From positions 33,383-97,382 of the forward strand of contig NZ_FNCN01000024.1 in the NCBI RefSeq assembly GCF_900100605.1: a DNA stretch of 64,000 nucleotides, in the 5' to 3' direction. The position numbers and the translations under genes are program-made. The notes under the pieces are model-generated. The model did not search any database. It worked only from the letters and a program-made list of their open reading frames with translations, and was not told the DNA's origin. This document shows positions 16,816 through 25,458 of the stretch, in pieces. This DNA comes from Sinosporangium album. GTDB taxonomy: Bacteria > Actinomycetota > Actinomycetes > Streptosporangiales > Streptosporangiaceae. Each line of letters starts with the position of its first letter. The stretch's first letter is position 1.

Positions 16816-17432
16816 AGTGTCGTGCCTTTCAAGTGCGGGTTCGAGTGGGAGGTTGCTCCGTCGGGGGCCAGGGGGTCGCACTTCGGTGGTCGGCGTTGTC
16901 GTGGACGGCCCGTCGGGTCCACCGGGTCCAACCGGCCCGTCGGGGCCATCAGGGCCGTCGGGTTCGTCGCCTGTGCTTCCCCGCTCTCGGCCACCGCATG
17001 CGGCGATCAGGGCCGCGGCAACCCGAGGAGTGTGCATGGTAACGCGAGGGGCATCGCTCCCCGACCGGCGCCCCGGTGTGATGTGCCGCCGCGCTCCCGC
17101 ATGAGCGTCTGTGACATGCACCTGGAATTCCAACTTTGCGCGCCCGCCCATGCGCGCTTTTGTGAGCCATCCATACGGCACAGCCGAAAACCAGCCACCT
17201 CAGCCGCATTCCGGAAACCGCCGGATCAAATGCTCGGCCGGTTCGGTTGATTCGTCGTTGTTCGCGTAGTTCGGGGCCAGTCGACCGGCGCAGAAAGGTA
17301 ACTAAGGGTAGCGTCACGATTGCAGAACGGCAGCGCTTTACTGGCGCTAAGACCTTTCGTAAAACACATTGTTACTGCCACACTACCCTGGGTAGCAATC
17401 GGGAACTGTTCGTTACTGATCAAGGAGGTTGC
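16816..17432. other. 617-bp divergent region between catC-like gene and secreted-peptide operon
   Basis: The left half is GC-rich and on minus would encode a Gly-Pro-Asp/Gly collagen-like extension of the CatC-like frame, which I judge non-coding. The right third (17260-17432) is distinctly AT-richer and holds the predicted promoter of the small secreted proteins. No other gene seen. Confidence 0.5.
17337..17395 (+). promoter_or_regulatory. Possible promoter and palindrome of the secreted-peptide operon
   Basis: -35-like TTTACT (17337-17342), 17-bp spacer, -10-like TAAAAC (17360-17365), followed by the palindrome CTACCC-T-GGGTAG (17383-17395). GGGTAGC also occurs about 80 bp upstream, so a regulator binding GGGTAG is possible. 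Confidence 0.35.
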
Positions 17433-17639
17433 ATGCGTCACCCCCTTCGCCTGCTGGTCGCCGCCGCGTTCACCGTGGGCGGCCTGCTGGCCGCCACGTC
17501 CACCGCCCACGCGGTGATCGACCCCCTCACCACGGTGACGTGCCTGACGGAGAGCGCCAACGCCGTCACCGGGCTCACGAGCAGCCTGGGAGTCCCCGCC
17601 GAGGTGCCGGGGCTCAACTGCCTCCAGCAGAAGCCCTGA
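17433..17639 (+). CDS. Small secreted protein, 68 aa
   Basis: ATG at 17433 with AAGGAGG just upstream. The first 27 residues are a textbook signal peptide (MRHPLRLLVAAAFTVGG... ending TAHA), probably cleaved before VIDPLT. The 41-residue mature part has two cysteines (TVTCLTES... and ...GLNCLQQ) that could form a disulphide. I do not recognise a family; it is too short for a chaplin and lacks the chaplin motif. It is the first gene of a four-gene set with another tiny exported protein, a UPF0114 membrane protein and a Pro-Ala-rich exported protein. Function unknown. Confidence 0.72.
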   Translation: MRHPLRLLVAAAFTVGGLLAATSTAHAVIDPLTTVTCLTESANAVTGLTSSLGVPAEVPGLNCLQQKP

Positions 17640-17718
17640 ACGGGCCGCGTGTGTCACGGCGGCGCGACGGATGGCGTCGCGTCGTCGACCAGTCATTCAC
17701 CGTTAGGAAGGAGATCCC

Positions 17719-17889
17719 TTGACTCCCCGTATCCTCATGGCCGGAGTGGCACTGGCGTTGGCCGCGGTGGTCATGCCGTCCGGCGACGACGTCGACGACA
17801 TCGTCTACCAGGCGGGCAGCAGCGACCCGGCGACGGTCAACGTGCAAGCGATCGTTGACCGGCTCAACCTGTACCTCCTCACGTCCTAG
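17719..17889 (+). CDS. Tiny exported or membrane-anchored protein, 56 aa
   Basis: A TTG start at 17719 is preceded by AGGAAGGAGA, a near-perfect ribosome binding site. The 56-residue product starts MTPRILMAGVALALAAVVMP, a signal peptide or N-terminal anchor, then an acidic GDDVDDIVYQAG patch and a short tail ending LNLYLLTS. It has no cysteine. The gene ends 2 bp before the UPF0114 start, so the two are coupled. No family recognised; the strong RBS and tight packing argue that it is real. Confidence 0.6.
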   Translation: MTPRILMAGVALALAAVVMPSGDDVDDIVYQAGSSDPATVNVQAIVDRLNLYLLTS

Positions 17890-17891
17890 CG

Positions 17892-18521
17892 ATGCCGAGG
17901 CTACTGCCCGTTCCCCGCGCGTCGCCCGGGCTGCAGGGCCCGCTGAAGCGTCTCGGCTACATCATGTTCCTCAGCCGCTGGATACAGGCACCGCTCTACC
18001 TGGGGCTCATCGTGGCCCAGGTCGTGTATGTATGGCGGTTCATGGCCGAGCTGAAGCATCTGGTCACGCTCGGTTTCGGCGGCGCCCCAGCGGAGACCAC
18101 GATCATGCTGATCGTGCTCGGTCTGGTGGATGTAGTGATGATCTCCAACCTGCTGATCATGGTAATCGTCGGTGGATACGAGACATTCGTTTCGCGCCTG
18201 AGAATCGAGGGTCACCCCGACCAGCCGCAATGGCTGTCCCACGTCAATGCCAATGTGCTCAAGGTCAAGCTGGCCATGGCGATCATCGGTATCTCCTCCA
18301 TCCACCTCCTCCAGATCTTCATCAACGCGGCCCGGCCGGCCGTCACCGATAGGGAGCTTCTATGGAAGACACTGATCCATCTCACCTTCATCGCATCCGC
18401 GATCGCACTTGCCTGGATCGACCGGATCATGGAGGGCGGACGTCCCAAGTCCGTCTCGAACGAGGACAAGGGCGTCGACTCAGGCAACCGACCGCAGGAG
18501 CGGAAGATCGCGTTGAGGTGA
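17892..18521 (+). CDS. UPF0114 (YqhA-like) family membrane protein
   Basis: 209 residues with four predicted transmembrane helices: about 30-55 (APLYLGLIVAQVVYVW), 70-100 (TTIMLIVLGLVDVVMISNLL), 125-150 (LAMAIIGISSIHLLQIF) and 160-180 (LIHLTFIASAIALAWIDRI). The SRWIQAPLYLGL opening and the GGYETFVSRL segment between helices 2 and 3 are typical of UPF0114/YqhA, whose biochemical role is unproven. A later ATG at 17964 is a possible start. The C-terminus is charged and cytoplasmic. Its stop overlaps the next ATG by one base. Placement between genes for small exported proteins suggests an envelope function (inference). Confidence 0.85.
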   Translation: MPRLLPVPRASPGLQGPLKRLGYIMFLSRWIQAPLYLGLIVAQVVYVWRFMAELKHLVTLGFGGAPAETTIMLIVLGLVDVVMISNLLIMVIVGGYETFVSRLRIEGHPDQPQWLSHVNANVLKVKLAMAIIGISSIHLLQIFINAARPAVTDRELLWKTLIHLTFIASAIALAWIDRIMEGGRPKSVSNEDKGVDSGNRPQERKIALR

Positions 18522-18961
18522 TGGAACGGCGCGTATCCCGCCGTCTGCCGCTGAGGATCGTCGCGGTGGCCGGTGCGATGGTGGCGGGGCTGTTCTTCTC
18601 CGCTCCCGCCCACGCCAACGTGCCTCCCGCAGAGGCCCGGAACACCTCTGTTCCGCCCGCCGAACCGGCGAAACCCGCTGAACCGGCGAAACCCGCTCAA
18701 CCCGCTCAACCCGCCGCGCCTGCGGAACCAGCCGAAGCCGCCGAGCCCGCCGCGCCTGCGGAGCCTGCCGAAGCCGCCGAGCCCGCCGCGCCTGCCGCTA
18801 CGGGGCCCCGGCCACTCATCGGCGACGTGATCGTGTTCAACGACGAGATCGTCGAGCCCGTTTCGCTGCCCGTGAGCAGCTGCGGTGGCGTGGTGCCGCT
18901 GTTCAGCAGCTCCTCTTCTCCATGTCCAGGCGCATCCCGAGTGTCGGATGACGACGCCTGA
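18521..18961 (+). CDS. Pro-Ala-Glu-rich exported protein
   Basis: 146 residues. N-terminal signal peptide (RRLPLRIVAVAGAMVAGLFF then SAPAHA) with probable cleavage before NVPPAE. Residues about 40-95 are a low-complexity EPA/KPA/QPA repeat encoded by short DNA repeats, resembling a wall-spanning linker. The C-terminal ~50 residues include LIGDVIVFNDEIVEP and two cysteines. No sortase LPxTG motif is visible. It overlaps the UPF0114 stop by one base (TGATG). No known family; probably an extracytoplasmic partner of that membrane protein. Confidence 0.7.
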   Translation: MERRVSRRLPLRIVAVAGAMVAGLFFSAPAHANVPPAEARNTSVPPAEPAKPAEPAKPAQPAQPAAPAEPAEAAEPAAPAEPAEAAEPAAPAATGPRPLIGDVIVFNDEIVEPVSLPVSSCGGVVPLFSSSSSPCPGASRVSDDDA

Positions 18962-19034
18962 ACCCACGTTCGACGTGCCCGCCCCGCATGTCCTGGGCGG
19001 GCACGTGCCGTACGGCTGCCGCCGCACCAGACCT

Positions 19035-19071
19035 GTACGGCTCGCGCCCGATCACCGGGCGCGAGCCGTAC
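19035..19071. terminator. Perfect 16-bp hairpin after the secreted-protein operon
   Basis: GTACGGCTCGCGCCCG / CGGGCGCGAGCCGTAC with an ATCAC loop, between convergent genes. No U tract follows, as is common in high-GC actinomycetes. Confidence 0.75.
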
Positions 19072-19121
19072 GTCATGCGTTCTGTGCCAAGCGGGGGTGA
19101 CCCGCCGCCGAGTCGTGCCGC

Positions 19122-19604
19122 TCAGGACATTTTCCTGGAGGCCTCATCCGCTTTCCGGCTCGCTTCGCCGCCGATTTCCTGAGCCTTGTGCTTGGCCTTC
19201 TCCGCTTTTTCGCTCATCCATTGCGACGCGTCTTCGGCGGTGTCCTTCATGGTTTCCGCCCACTGCTGCGCGTTCCTGCGGTAAAGAGCGAACCCGGCGG
19301 CACTGAGAGCCAGGCCCAAAGCGATGGCCATGACGGGCCAGCGCCGAGTCGGCCTGACGGGTGTGGGGCTGATCCTCTCAGCCGCCTGGGTCAATATGGA
19401 GCTGACCCTCGGCGCGAGCCGGTCTTCGAACGTCTGCGCGGCGTCGTGAAGCCGTGGTGCGGCCCACCCCCGCGCCACCACGATGCTGTCCGACGTGATG
19501 GGGCGGACCTGCCTTGCGGCATGTCTGACCTGCATCTTCATTCGTTCAGGCCACGTTTCGGGAATGATTACCTCGACGCGGCGTTTCCTCATTGTCAGGG
19601 ACAC
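19122..19604 (-). CDS. Membrane-anchored protein with YtxH/DUF5324-like architecture
   Basis: 160 residues from a GTG at 19604, chosen because GGGGAGG lies 5 nt upstream. The N-terminal ~95 residues are soluble (MRKRRVEVIIPETWPERM..., SIVVARGWAAPRLHDAAQTF). One transmembrane helix follows (RWPVMAIALGLALSAAGFALY), and then a charged amphipathic tail rich in Glu, Lys and Ala (EKAEKAKHKAQEIGGEA). This resembles DUF5324/YtxH proteins found next to ppiA in actinomycetes; the family label is from memory of layout rather than a firm motif. Divergent from ppiA. Confidence 0.6.
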   Translation of the reverse strand: MSLTMRKRRVEVIIPETWPERMKMQVRHAARQVRPITSDSIVVARGWAAPRLHDAAQTFEDRLAPRVSSILTQAAERISPTPVRPTRRWPVMAIALGLALSAAGFALYRRNAQQWAETMKDTAEDASQWMSEKAEKAKHKAQEIGGEASRKADEASRKMS

Positions 19605-19750
19605 GACAACCTCCCCCGTCGTTGGGGCCCCTGCGCCACCCCTTCCCGTTCGAAAGCGGCTCAACCCTGACGGACCGTGGGAGGATGCTGCCTGGTCACC
19701 TGCGACCAACGCATTTTCACGACCCGGCTATATCGAGGGGGCGGCCATCC

Positions 19751-20284
19751 GTGGCTGAGAACCTTACGGCAACACTGCAGACCAACTACGGCACGATCAA
19801 GGTGCGGCTCTTCCCCGACCACGCGCCCAAGACCGTGCGCAACTTCGTGGAACTCGCCGAGGGCACCCGCGAATGGGTGCACCCGGAGACGGGGGCCAAG
19901 CAGACCGGCACCAAGCTCTACGATGGCACGATCTTCCACCGCGTCATCAGCGGTTTCATGGTCCAGGGCGGCGACCCGCTGGGCCAGGGCATCGGCGGCC
20001 CCGGCTACAAGTTCGACGACGAGATCCACCCGGACCTCTACTTCAACCGGCCCTACCTCCTCGCCATGGCCAACGCCGGCATTCAGATGGGACGCGGCAC
20101 CAACGGCTCGCAGTTCTTCATCACGGTCGTCCCCACGCCGCACCTCAACGGGCGCCACACCATTTTCGGTGAGGTGATCGAGGGCGTCGAGGTCGTCGAC
20201 ACCATCGCCAAGGTCGACACCGACAGCAGGGACAGGCCCGCCAAGGACGTCGTCCTTGAGCACGTGACGATCGAGCGCGGCTGA
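19751..20284 (+). CDS. ppiA: Cyclophilin-type peptidyl-prolyl cis-trans isomerase
   Basis: 177 residues forming a single cyclophilin domain: LQTNYGTIKVRLFPDHAPKTVRNFVELA at the start, then the active-site segment FHRVISGFMVQGGDPLGQG with the catalytic Arg, LLAMANAG, GTNGSQFFITVVPTPHLNGRHTIFGEV and VVDTI. No signal peptide, so it is cytoplasmic. GTG 19751 with GAGGGGG upstream is the start. This is the first member of the conserved growth cluster on the plus strand. Confidence 0.93.
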   Translation: MAENLTATLQTNYGTIKVRLFPDHAPKTVRNFVELAEGTREWVHPETGAKQTGTKLYDGTIFHRVISGFMVQGGDPLGQGIGGPGYKFDDEIHPDLYFNRPYLLAMANAGIQMGRGTNGSQFFITVVPTPHLNGRHTIFGEVIEGVEVVDTIAKVDTDSRDRPAKDVVLEHVTIERG

Positions 20285-20310
20285 GCGGGGGCGTGTTCCG
20301 GCGGCTTCTG

Positions 20311-20339
20311 CCGTACCCTTGCGACTCGCACGGGTACGG
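20311..20339 (+). terminator. Hairpin after ppiA
   Basis: CCGTACCC / GGGTACGG enclosing an inner TGCGA / TCGCA stem, between ppiA and the rhomboid gene. Confidence 0.65.
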
Positions 20340-20392
20340 CGGGGCCCGCACGCCGTTTGCCGAATAGGCTGGAGGCCCGTGGAGAGGACACG

Positions 20393-21268
20393 ATGAGCGC
20401 TCAGCCACCCATGCCACCGGTCCAGCCCGGCCAGCCCGGTGCGGAGACTGTCCCGACGTGTTACCGCCACCCCGGCCGCGAGACCTATGTCCGCTGCCAG
20501 CGGTGTGATCGGCCGATCTGCCCCGACTGCATGCGTGAGGCGGCGGTGGGTCACCAGTGTGTGGAGTGCGTGCAGCAGGGCAGCCATGCCGTGCGGCAGG
20601 CGCGCACGGTGTTCGGCGGGTCGATCGTCGCCAAACCCTATGTCACCTGGATCGTGCTCGGCCTCAACCTGCTGGTCTTCGCGGCCGAGATGCTGACGGG
20701 CCGCGGGCTGTCCGGGGAATACGGCATGAGCGTGCCGGCGGTCGCCCTGTTCGACCAGTACTACCGCATGATCACCGCGGCGTTCCTGCACGCGGGCATG
20801 CTGCACATCGCCCTGAATATGTGGGCGTTGTTCATGCTGGGGCCCTACCTGGAGCAGGCGTTCGGCCATCTCCGGTTCGCCGGGCTCTATCTGCTGAGCG
20901 CCCTCGGCGGTTCGGTGATGGGCTACTGGTTCGACGCGCCCAACGTGCTGAGCATCGGCGCCTCGGGAGCGATCTTCGGCCTGTTCGGGGCGATCTTCGT
21001 GGTGGGGCGGCGGCTCAACCTCGATATCAGACCCATGATCGCCCTGCTGGTGCTGAACCTGGTGATCACTTTCTGGCCCGGTGCGGGCATCAGCTGGACG
21101 GCGCACATCGGCGGCCTCATCACGGGCGTGCTGGTGGCCGGGGCCATCGCCTACGCACCCAAGAACAGCCGGACGATGGTCCAGACGCTGGCGCTCGCGG
21201 GCATGCTCGGAGTGCTGCTCGTCCTCGTGGTGGTGCGCACGGCGGTGCTCACCGGCACGATGATCTGA
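20393..21268 (+). CDS. Rhomboid-family intramembrane serine protease with N-terminal zinc finger
   Basis: 291 residues. The N-terminal ~70 residues carry a B-box-like zinc-binding region (CYRHPGRETYVRCQRCDRPICPDCM..., HQCVECV). Six or seven transmembrane helices follow. Catalytic residues are present: S191 in IGASGAIFGLFGA and H238 in WTAHIGG, with the LHAGMLHIALNMWALF helix that supplies the oxyanion region. It should cleave membrane-anchored substrates. Such genes occur next to ppiA and crgA in most actinomycetes. ATG 20393 chosen with GGAGAGGA upstream. Confidence 0.93.
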   Translation: MSAQPPMPPVQPGQPGAETVPTCYRHPGRETYVRCQRCDRPICPDCMREAAVGHQCVECVQQGSHAVRQARTVFGGSIVAKPYVTWIVLGLNLLVFAAEMLTGRGLSGEYGMSVPAVALFDQYYRMITAAFLHAGMLHIALNMWALFMLGPYLEQAFGHLRFAGLYLLSALGGSVMGYWFDAPNVLSIGASGAIFGLFGAIFVVGRRLNLDIRPMIALLVLNLVITFWPGAGISWTAHIGGLITGVLVAGAIAYAPKNSRTMVQTLALAGMLGVLLVLVVVRTAVLTGTMI

Positions 21269-21436
21269 CGCCTTGGCCGACGCGTTGTGGCCGTGGGAAC
21301 ACGCACCGGAAAGACCCTGTGTGCTGTATCCCCAGGTTGTGGAAAAAACTGTGGAAACCGGTGAGTCGTCCGTCGGCTTGTGCTAAATCGGCGGCGGACG
21401 GGGGTCTCGCCGCAGCCGATTCAACGGCAAGTCGGC

Positions 21437-21682
21437 TCAGCGCCAGCGTGTGGACAGGATCACGCCGAAGATGATGAACACGAAGCCGACCAGCAGGTTC
21501 CAGTTGGCGAGGTCGCTGATGAAGGGCATGTCCGGGGCGATGTAATAGACGGCGATCCACAGGATGCCGATGATCCACGCCACGACCATCGTCGGCGCCA
21601 GCCAGCGGGGGCTGACCTTGGTCTCCTGGGCCTTCTGCGGCGGGGTGTAGACCGCCTTCTTGCGGGTCTTGGGCTGGGGCAC
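21437..21682 (-). CDS. crgA: Septation/cell-division protein CrgA
   Basis: 81 residues with two transmembrane helices (PTMVVAWIIGILWIAVYYI and WNLLVGFVFIIFGVILST) separated by APDMPFISDLANWN. The N-terminus is basic (PKTRKKAVYTPP) and the protein ends in TRWR, both typical of CrgA, which links FtsZ, FtsI/FtsQ and the wall machinery and coordinates Z-ring formation. GTG 21682 with AGGAG upstream is preferred to an upstream ATG. Its place between rhomboid and sortase genes is the standard synteny. Confidence 0.92.
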   Translation of the reverse strand: MPQPKTRKKAVYTPPQKAQETKVSPRWLAPTMVVAWIIGILWIAVYYIAPDMPFISDLANWNLLVGFVFIIFGVILSTRWR

Positions 21683-21912
21683 TGGACACTCCTGATGGGG
21701 GCCTGTGCCATCCGGATTGCGCACAGGCACTGTCAGTTAGCCTAATCGCCTATAGGCGAAGACCGAAGCAAGGATAGTCGTCACCGTCGGCCATGGCGAT
21801 CCACCTTCGATCACAACCTCGACCGCCGGCCACCGCAGAGTCAAGGTCACGTAAAAGCAGGCCGGGCCGTACGTCGCGTCCGAGCGGGGAGTGATCGCGC
21901 CATTACGCTGGC

Positions 21913-22530
21913 GTGGTGAGGGCGATCCTGCGGGGGTTCGGAGAGCTGTGCCTCACCGCCGGCCTGGTCTTCATGCTGTTCTGTGCTTATCTGCTCTGGG
22001 GCACCGGATCCTACACGCTGCGCCAGCAGCGGCAGTTGCAGGTGCAGCTCCTGGAGAAGCCCGACGAGGGCAAGATCGACAGGATCCGCCTGGGCGACGC
22101 GCTGGCGCTGCTGCGCATACCGAGGCTCGGGGAGGACTACCGCTATGCCGTGGTCGAGGGCGTCGGGTTCGAGCACCTGAAGAAGGGCCCCGGGCACTAC
22201 CCGGGATCCGCGCTGCCGGGCCAGATCGGAAACTTCGTCCTGTCGGGGCATCGCACCACCTATGCGGCCCCCTTCAACCGCATCGACGAGCTCGAACCCG
22301 GCGACGAGGTCGTGGTGGAGGCGCGAGAGGCCCGCTACACCTACCGCGTCACCGGGAGCAAGGTGGTCAAGCCCCAGCAGATGGAGGTCATCGGCCCAGT
22401 TCCCGGCGAGCCGGGAGCGGCGCCCAGCGAGGCGACGATCACCTTGGTGACGTGCCATCCCGAGTACTCCGCAGCCGAACGCCTGATCCTCTTCGGCACC
22501 CTGGCGATGCGGGAAGACCGGCGCACCTGA
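21913..22530 (+). CDS. Class E sortase
   Basis: 205 residues: N-terminal membrane anchor (LCLTAGLVFMLFCAYLLW) and a sortase beta-barrel. The catalytic triad is visible: H113 in LSGHRTT, C181 in LVTCHPEYSA and R190 in AERLILFG. LRIPRLGEDYRYAVVEGV and GPGHYPGSALPGQIGNFVLSGH are typical of the actinobacterial class E enzymes, which attach LAxTG-type proteins to the wall. GTG start at 21913. It is co-directional with the next two genes. Confidence 0.9.
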   Translation: MVRAILRGFGELCLTAGLVFMLFCAYLLWGTGSYTLRQQRQLQVQLLEKPDEGKIDRIRLGDALALLRIPRLGEDYRYAVVEGVGFEHLKKGPGHYPGSALPGQIGNFVLSGHRTTYAAPFNRIDELEPGDEVVVEAREARYTYRVTGSKVVKPQQMEVIGPVPGEPGAAPSEATITLVTCHPEYSAAERLILFGTLAMREDRRT

Positions 22531-22549
22531 GAACGCCTGGGGGAGTGAT

Positions 22550-22708
22550 ATGTACGGTTGGATCTGGCGACACCTGCCGGGAGGCGCGGCGGCCAAGGCG
22601 GTGGCGGCGGTAGCACTGGCCATCATGGCGGGAGCCGTACTCTGGTATGTCGTGTTTCCCTGGTTGGAGCCGCAAGTGCCCCTTGATCGAGTGACGGTAG
22701 GTTCTTGA
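22550..22708 (+). CDS. Conserved single-TM small protein, 52 aa
   Basis: ATG 22550 with GGGGGAG upstream. The 52 residues read MYGWIWRHLPG, one transmembrane helix (AVAAVALAIMAGAVLWYVV), then FPWLEPQVPLDRVTV. This MYGWIWRHLPG...FPW.EP pattern recurs as a small gene between the sortase and the glutamine amidotransferase in many actinomycetes, so it is real though uncharacterised. Its TGA overlaps the TTG start of the next gene. Confidence 0.85.
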   Translation: MYGWIWRHLPGGAAAKAVAAVALAIMAGAVLWYVVFPWLEPQVPLDRVTVGS

Positions 22709-23277
22709 CCCGTGTTCTGGTGGTGGACAACCACGACAGCTTTGTCCACAACATCGTGCAATATCTCTGCGAACTCGGTGCCGAGTGCGAGGTGCGTCCC
22801 CGCGACATGGTGACGCTTACCGACACGTCGGGCGTCGACGGGGTGTTGATCAGTCCGGGACCGGGCAGCCCCGAGGCCTCCGGAGTGAGCCTTCCGCTCG
22901 TACGGCACTGCGCCGACGGCGACCTCCCGCTCCTAGGCGTGTGCCTGGGCCACCAGGCGATCGCCGTCGCCTACGGCGCGACGGTGGCTCGGGCACCGGA
23001 GCTGATGCACGGCCGCACGAGCCCGGTCGCACACGACGGCAGGGGGGTCTTCGCGGACCTGCCCACCCCTGTGGTCATGACCCGCTACCACTCACTGGCG
23101 GTCCTGCCGGAGACGGTTCCCGCCGAACTAGAGGTCAGCGCGGCGACTCCCGAGGGAGTGATTATGGGGCTTCGTCACAGGTCAAAGAGGGTGGAAGGGG
23201 TGCAGTTCCACCCCGAATCGGTGCTGTCCGAGCACGGTCATCAAATTTTCGCTAATTGGCTTCGCGAAATGGTGTAA
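22705..23277 (+). CDS. Glutamine amidotransferase, anthranilate/aminodeoxychorismate synthase component II
   Basis: 190 residues, class I glutamine amidotransferase. Visible: VLVVDNHDSFVHNI, GVLISPGPGSPEASG, nucleophile C80 in LGVCLGHQAIA, and the H169/E171 dyad in VQFHPESVLS. It supplies ammonia to a chorismate-utilising partner (TrpE or PabB). No partner gene is adjacent; this lone copy next to pknB is a fixed feature of actinobacterial genomes, so trpG and pabA cannot be distinguished here. TTG start overlaps the preceding stop. Confidence 0.9.
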   Translation: MTRVLVVDNHDSFVHNIVQYLCELGAECEVRPRDMVTLTDTSGVDGVLISPGPGSPEASGVSLPLVRHCADGDLPLLGVCLGHQAIAVAYGATVARAPELMHGRTSPVAHDGRGVFADLPTPVVMTRYHSLAVLPETVPAELEVSAATPEGVIMGLRHRSKRVEGVQFHPESVLSEHGHQIFANWLREMV

Positions 23278-23308
23278 CACCAGGGGTGTTCCGTACGACT
23301 TACTCAAT

Positions 23309-23347
23309 GAGGGCCTCCGCCGTTGCCCCCGAGCGGCGGAGGCCCTC
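23309..23347 (+). terminator. Rho-independent terminator after the amidotransferase gene
   Basis: A perfect 14-bp stem GAGGGCCTCCGCCG / CGGCGGAGGCCCTC followed by the T-rich TTGTCGTTTT. The strongest classical terminator in the window. Confidence 0.88.
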
Positions 23348-23458
23348 TTGTCGTTTTCCGGGCATCGTGCCCGGTCAGCGGCGCGCACCCGATGTGAACG
23401 CCAAGCGATCCACGGGATGCCGGGGCGGGGATCGAGCGGGCCGGTCGCGGGCAATGAG

Positions 23459-23493
23459 ACGGGCCCCCTTCCCGCGGCTGGAAGAGGGCCCGT
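23459..23493 (-). terminator. Hairpin terminator after pknB
   Basis: ACGGGCCCCCTTCC / GGAAGAGGGCCCGT, 14-bp arms with one mismatch, placed just past the pknB stop at the end of the minus-strand growth operon. Confidence 0.7.
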
Positions 23494-23509
23494 GTCCCAG
23501 GTCGGCCTG

Positions 23510-25384
<1,875 letters not shown>

Positions 25385-25458
25385 AGTCCCTTACCGTTCA
25401 TCTTGGGTGCCGACAGGTTGGCTGTTCCGTCGGTGTCCATCGTCGACCCGTTGCCACA

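Noticed and set aside
19661..21106. 481-codon minus-strand frame opposite ppiA and the rhomboid gene
   Set aside because: Shadow frame; the plus-strand genes are unambiguous.
21337..21359. Two TGTGGAAA words as DnaA boxes
   Set aside because: They do not match TTGTCCACA/TTATCCACA and there are only two; dnaA and dnaN are not in the window.
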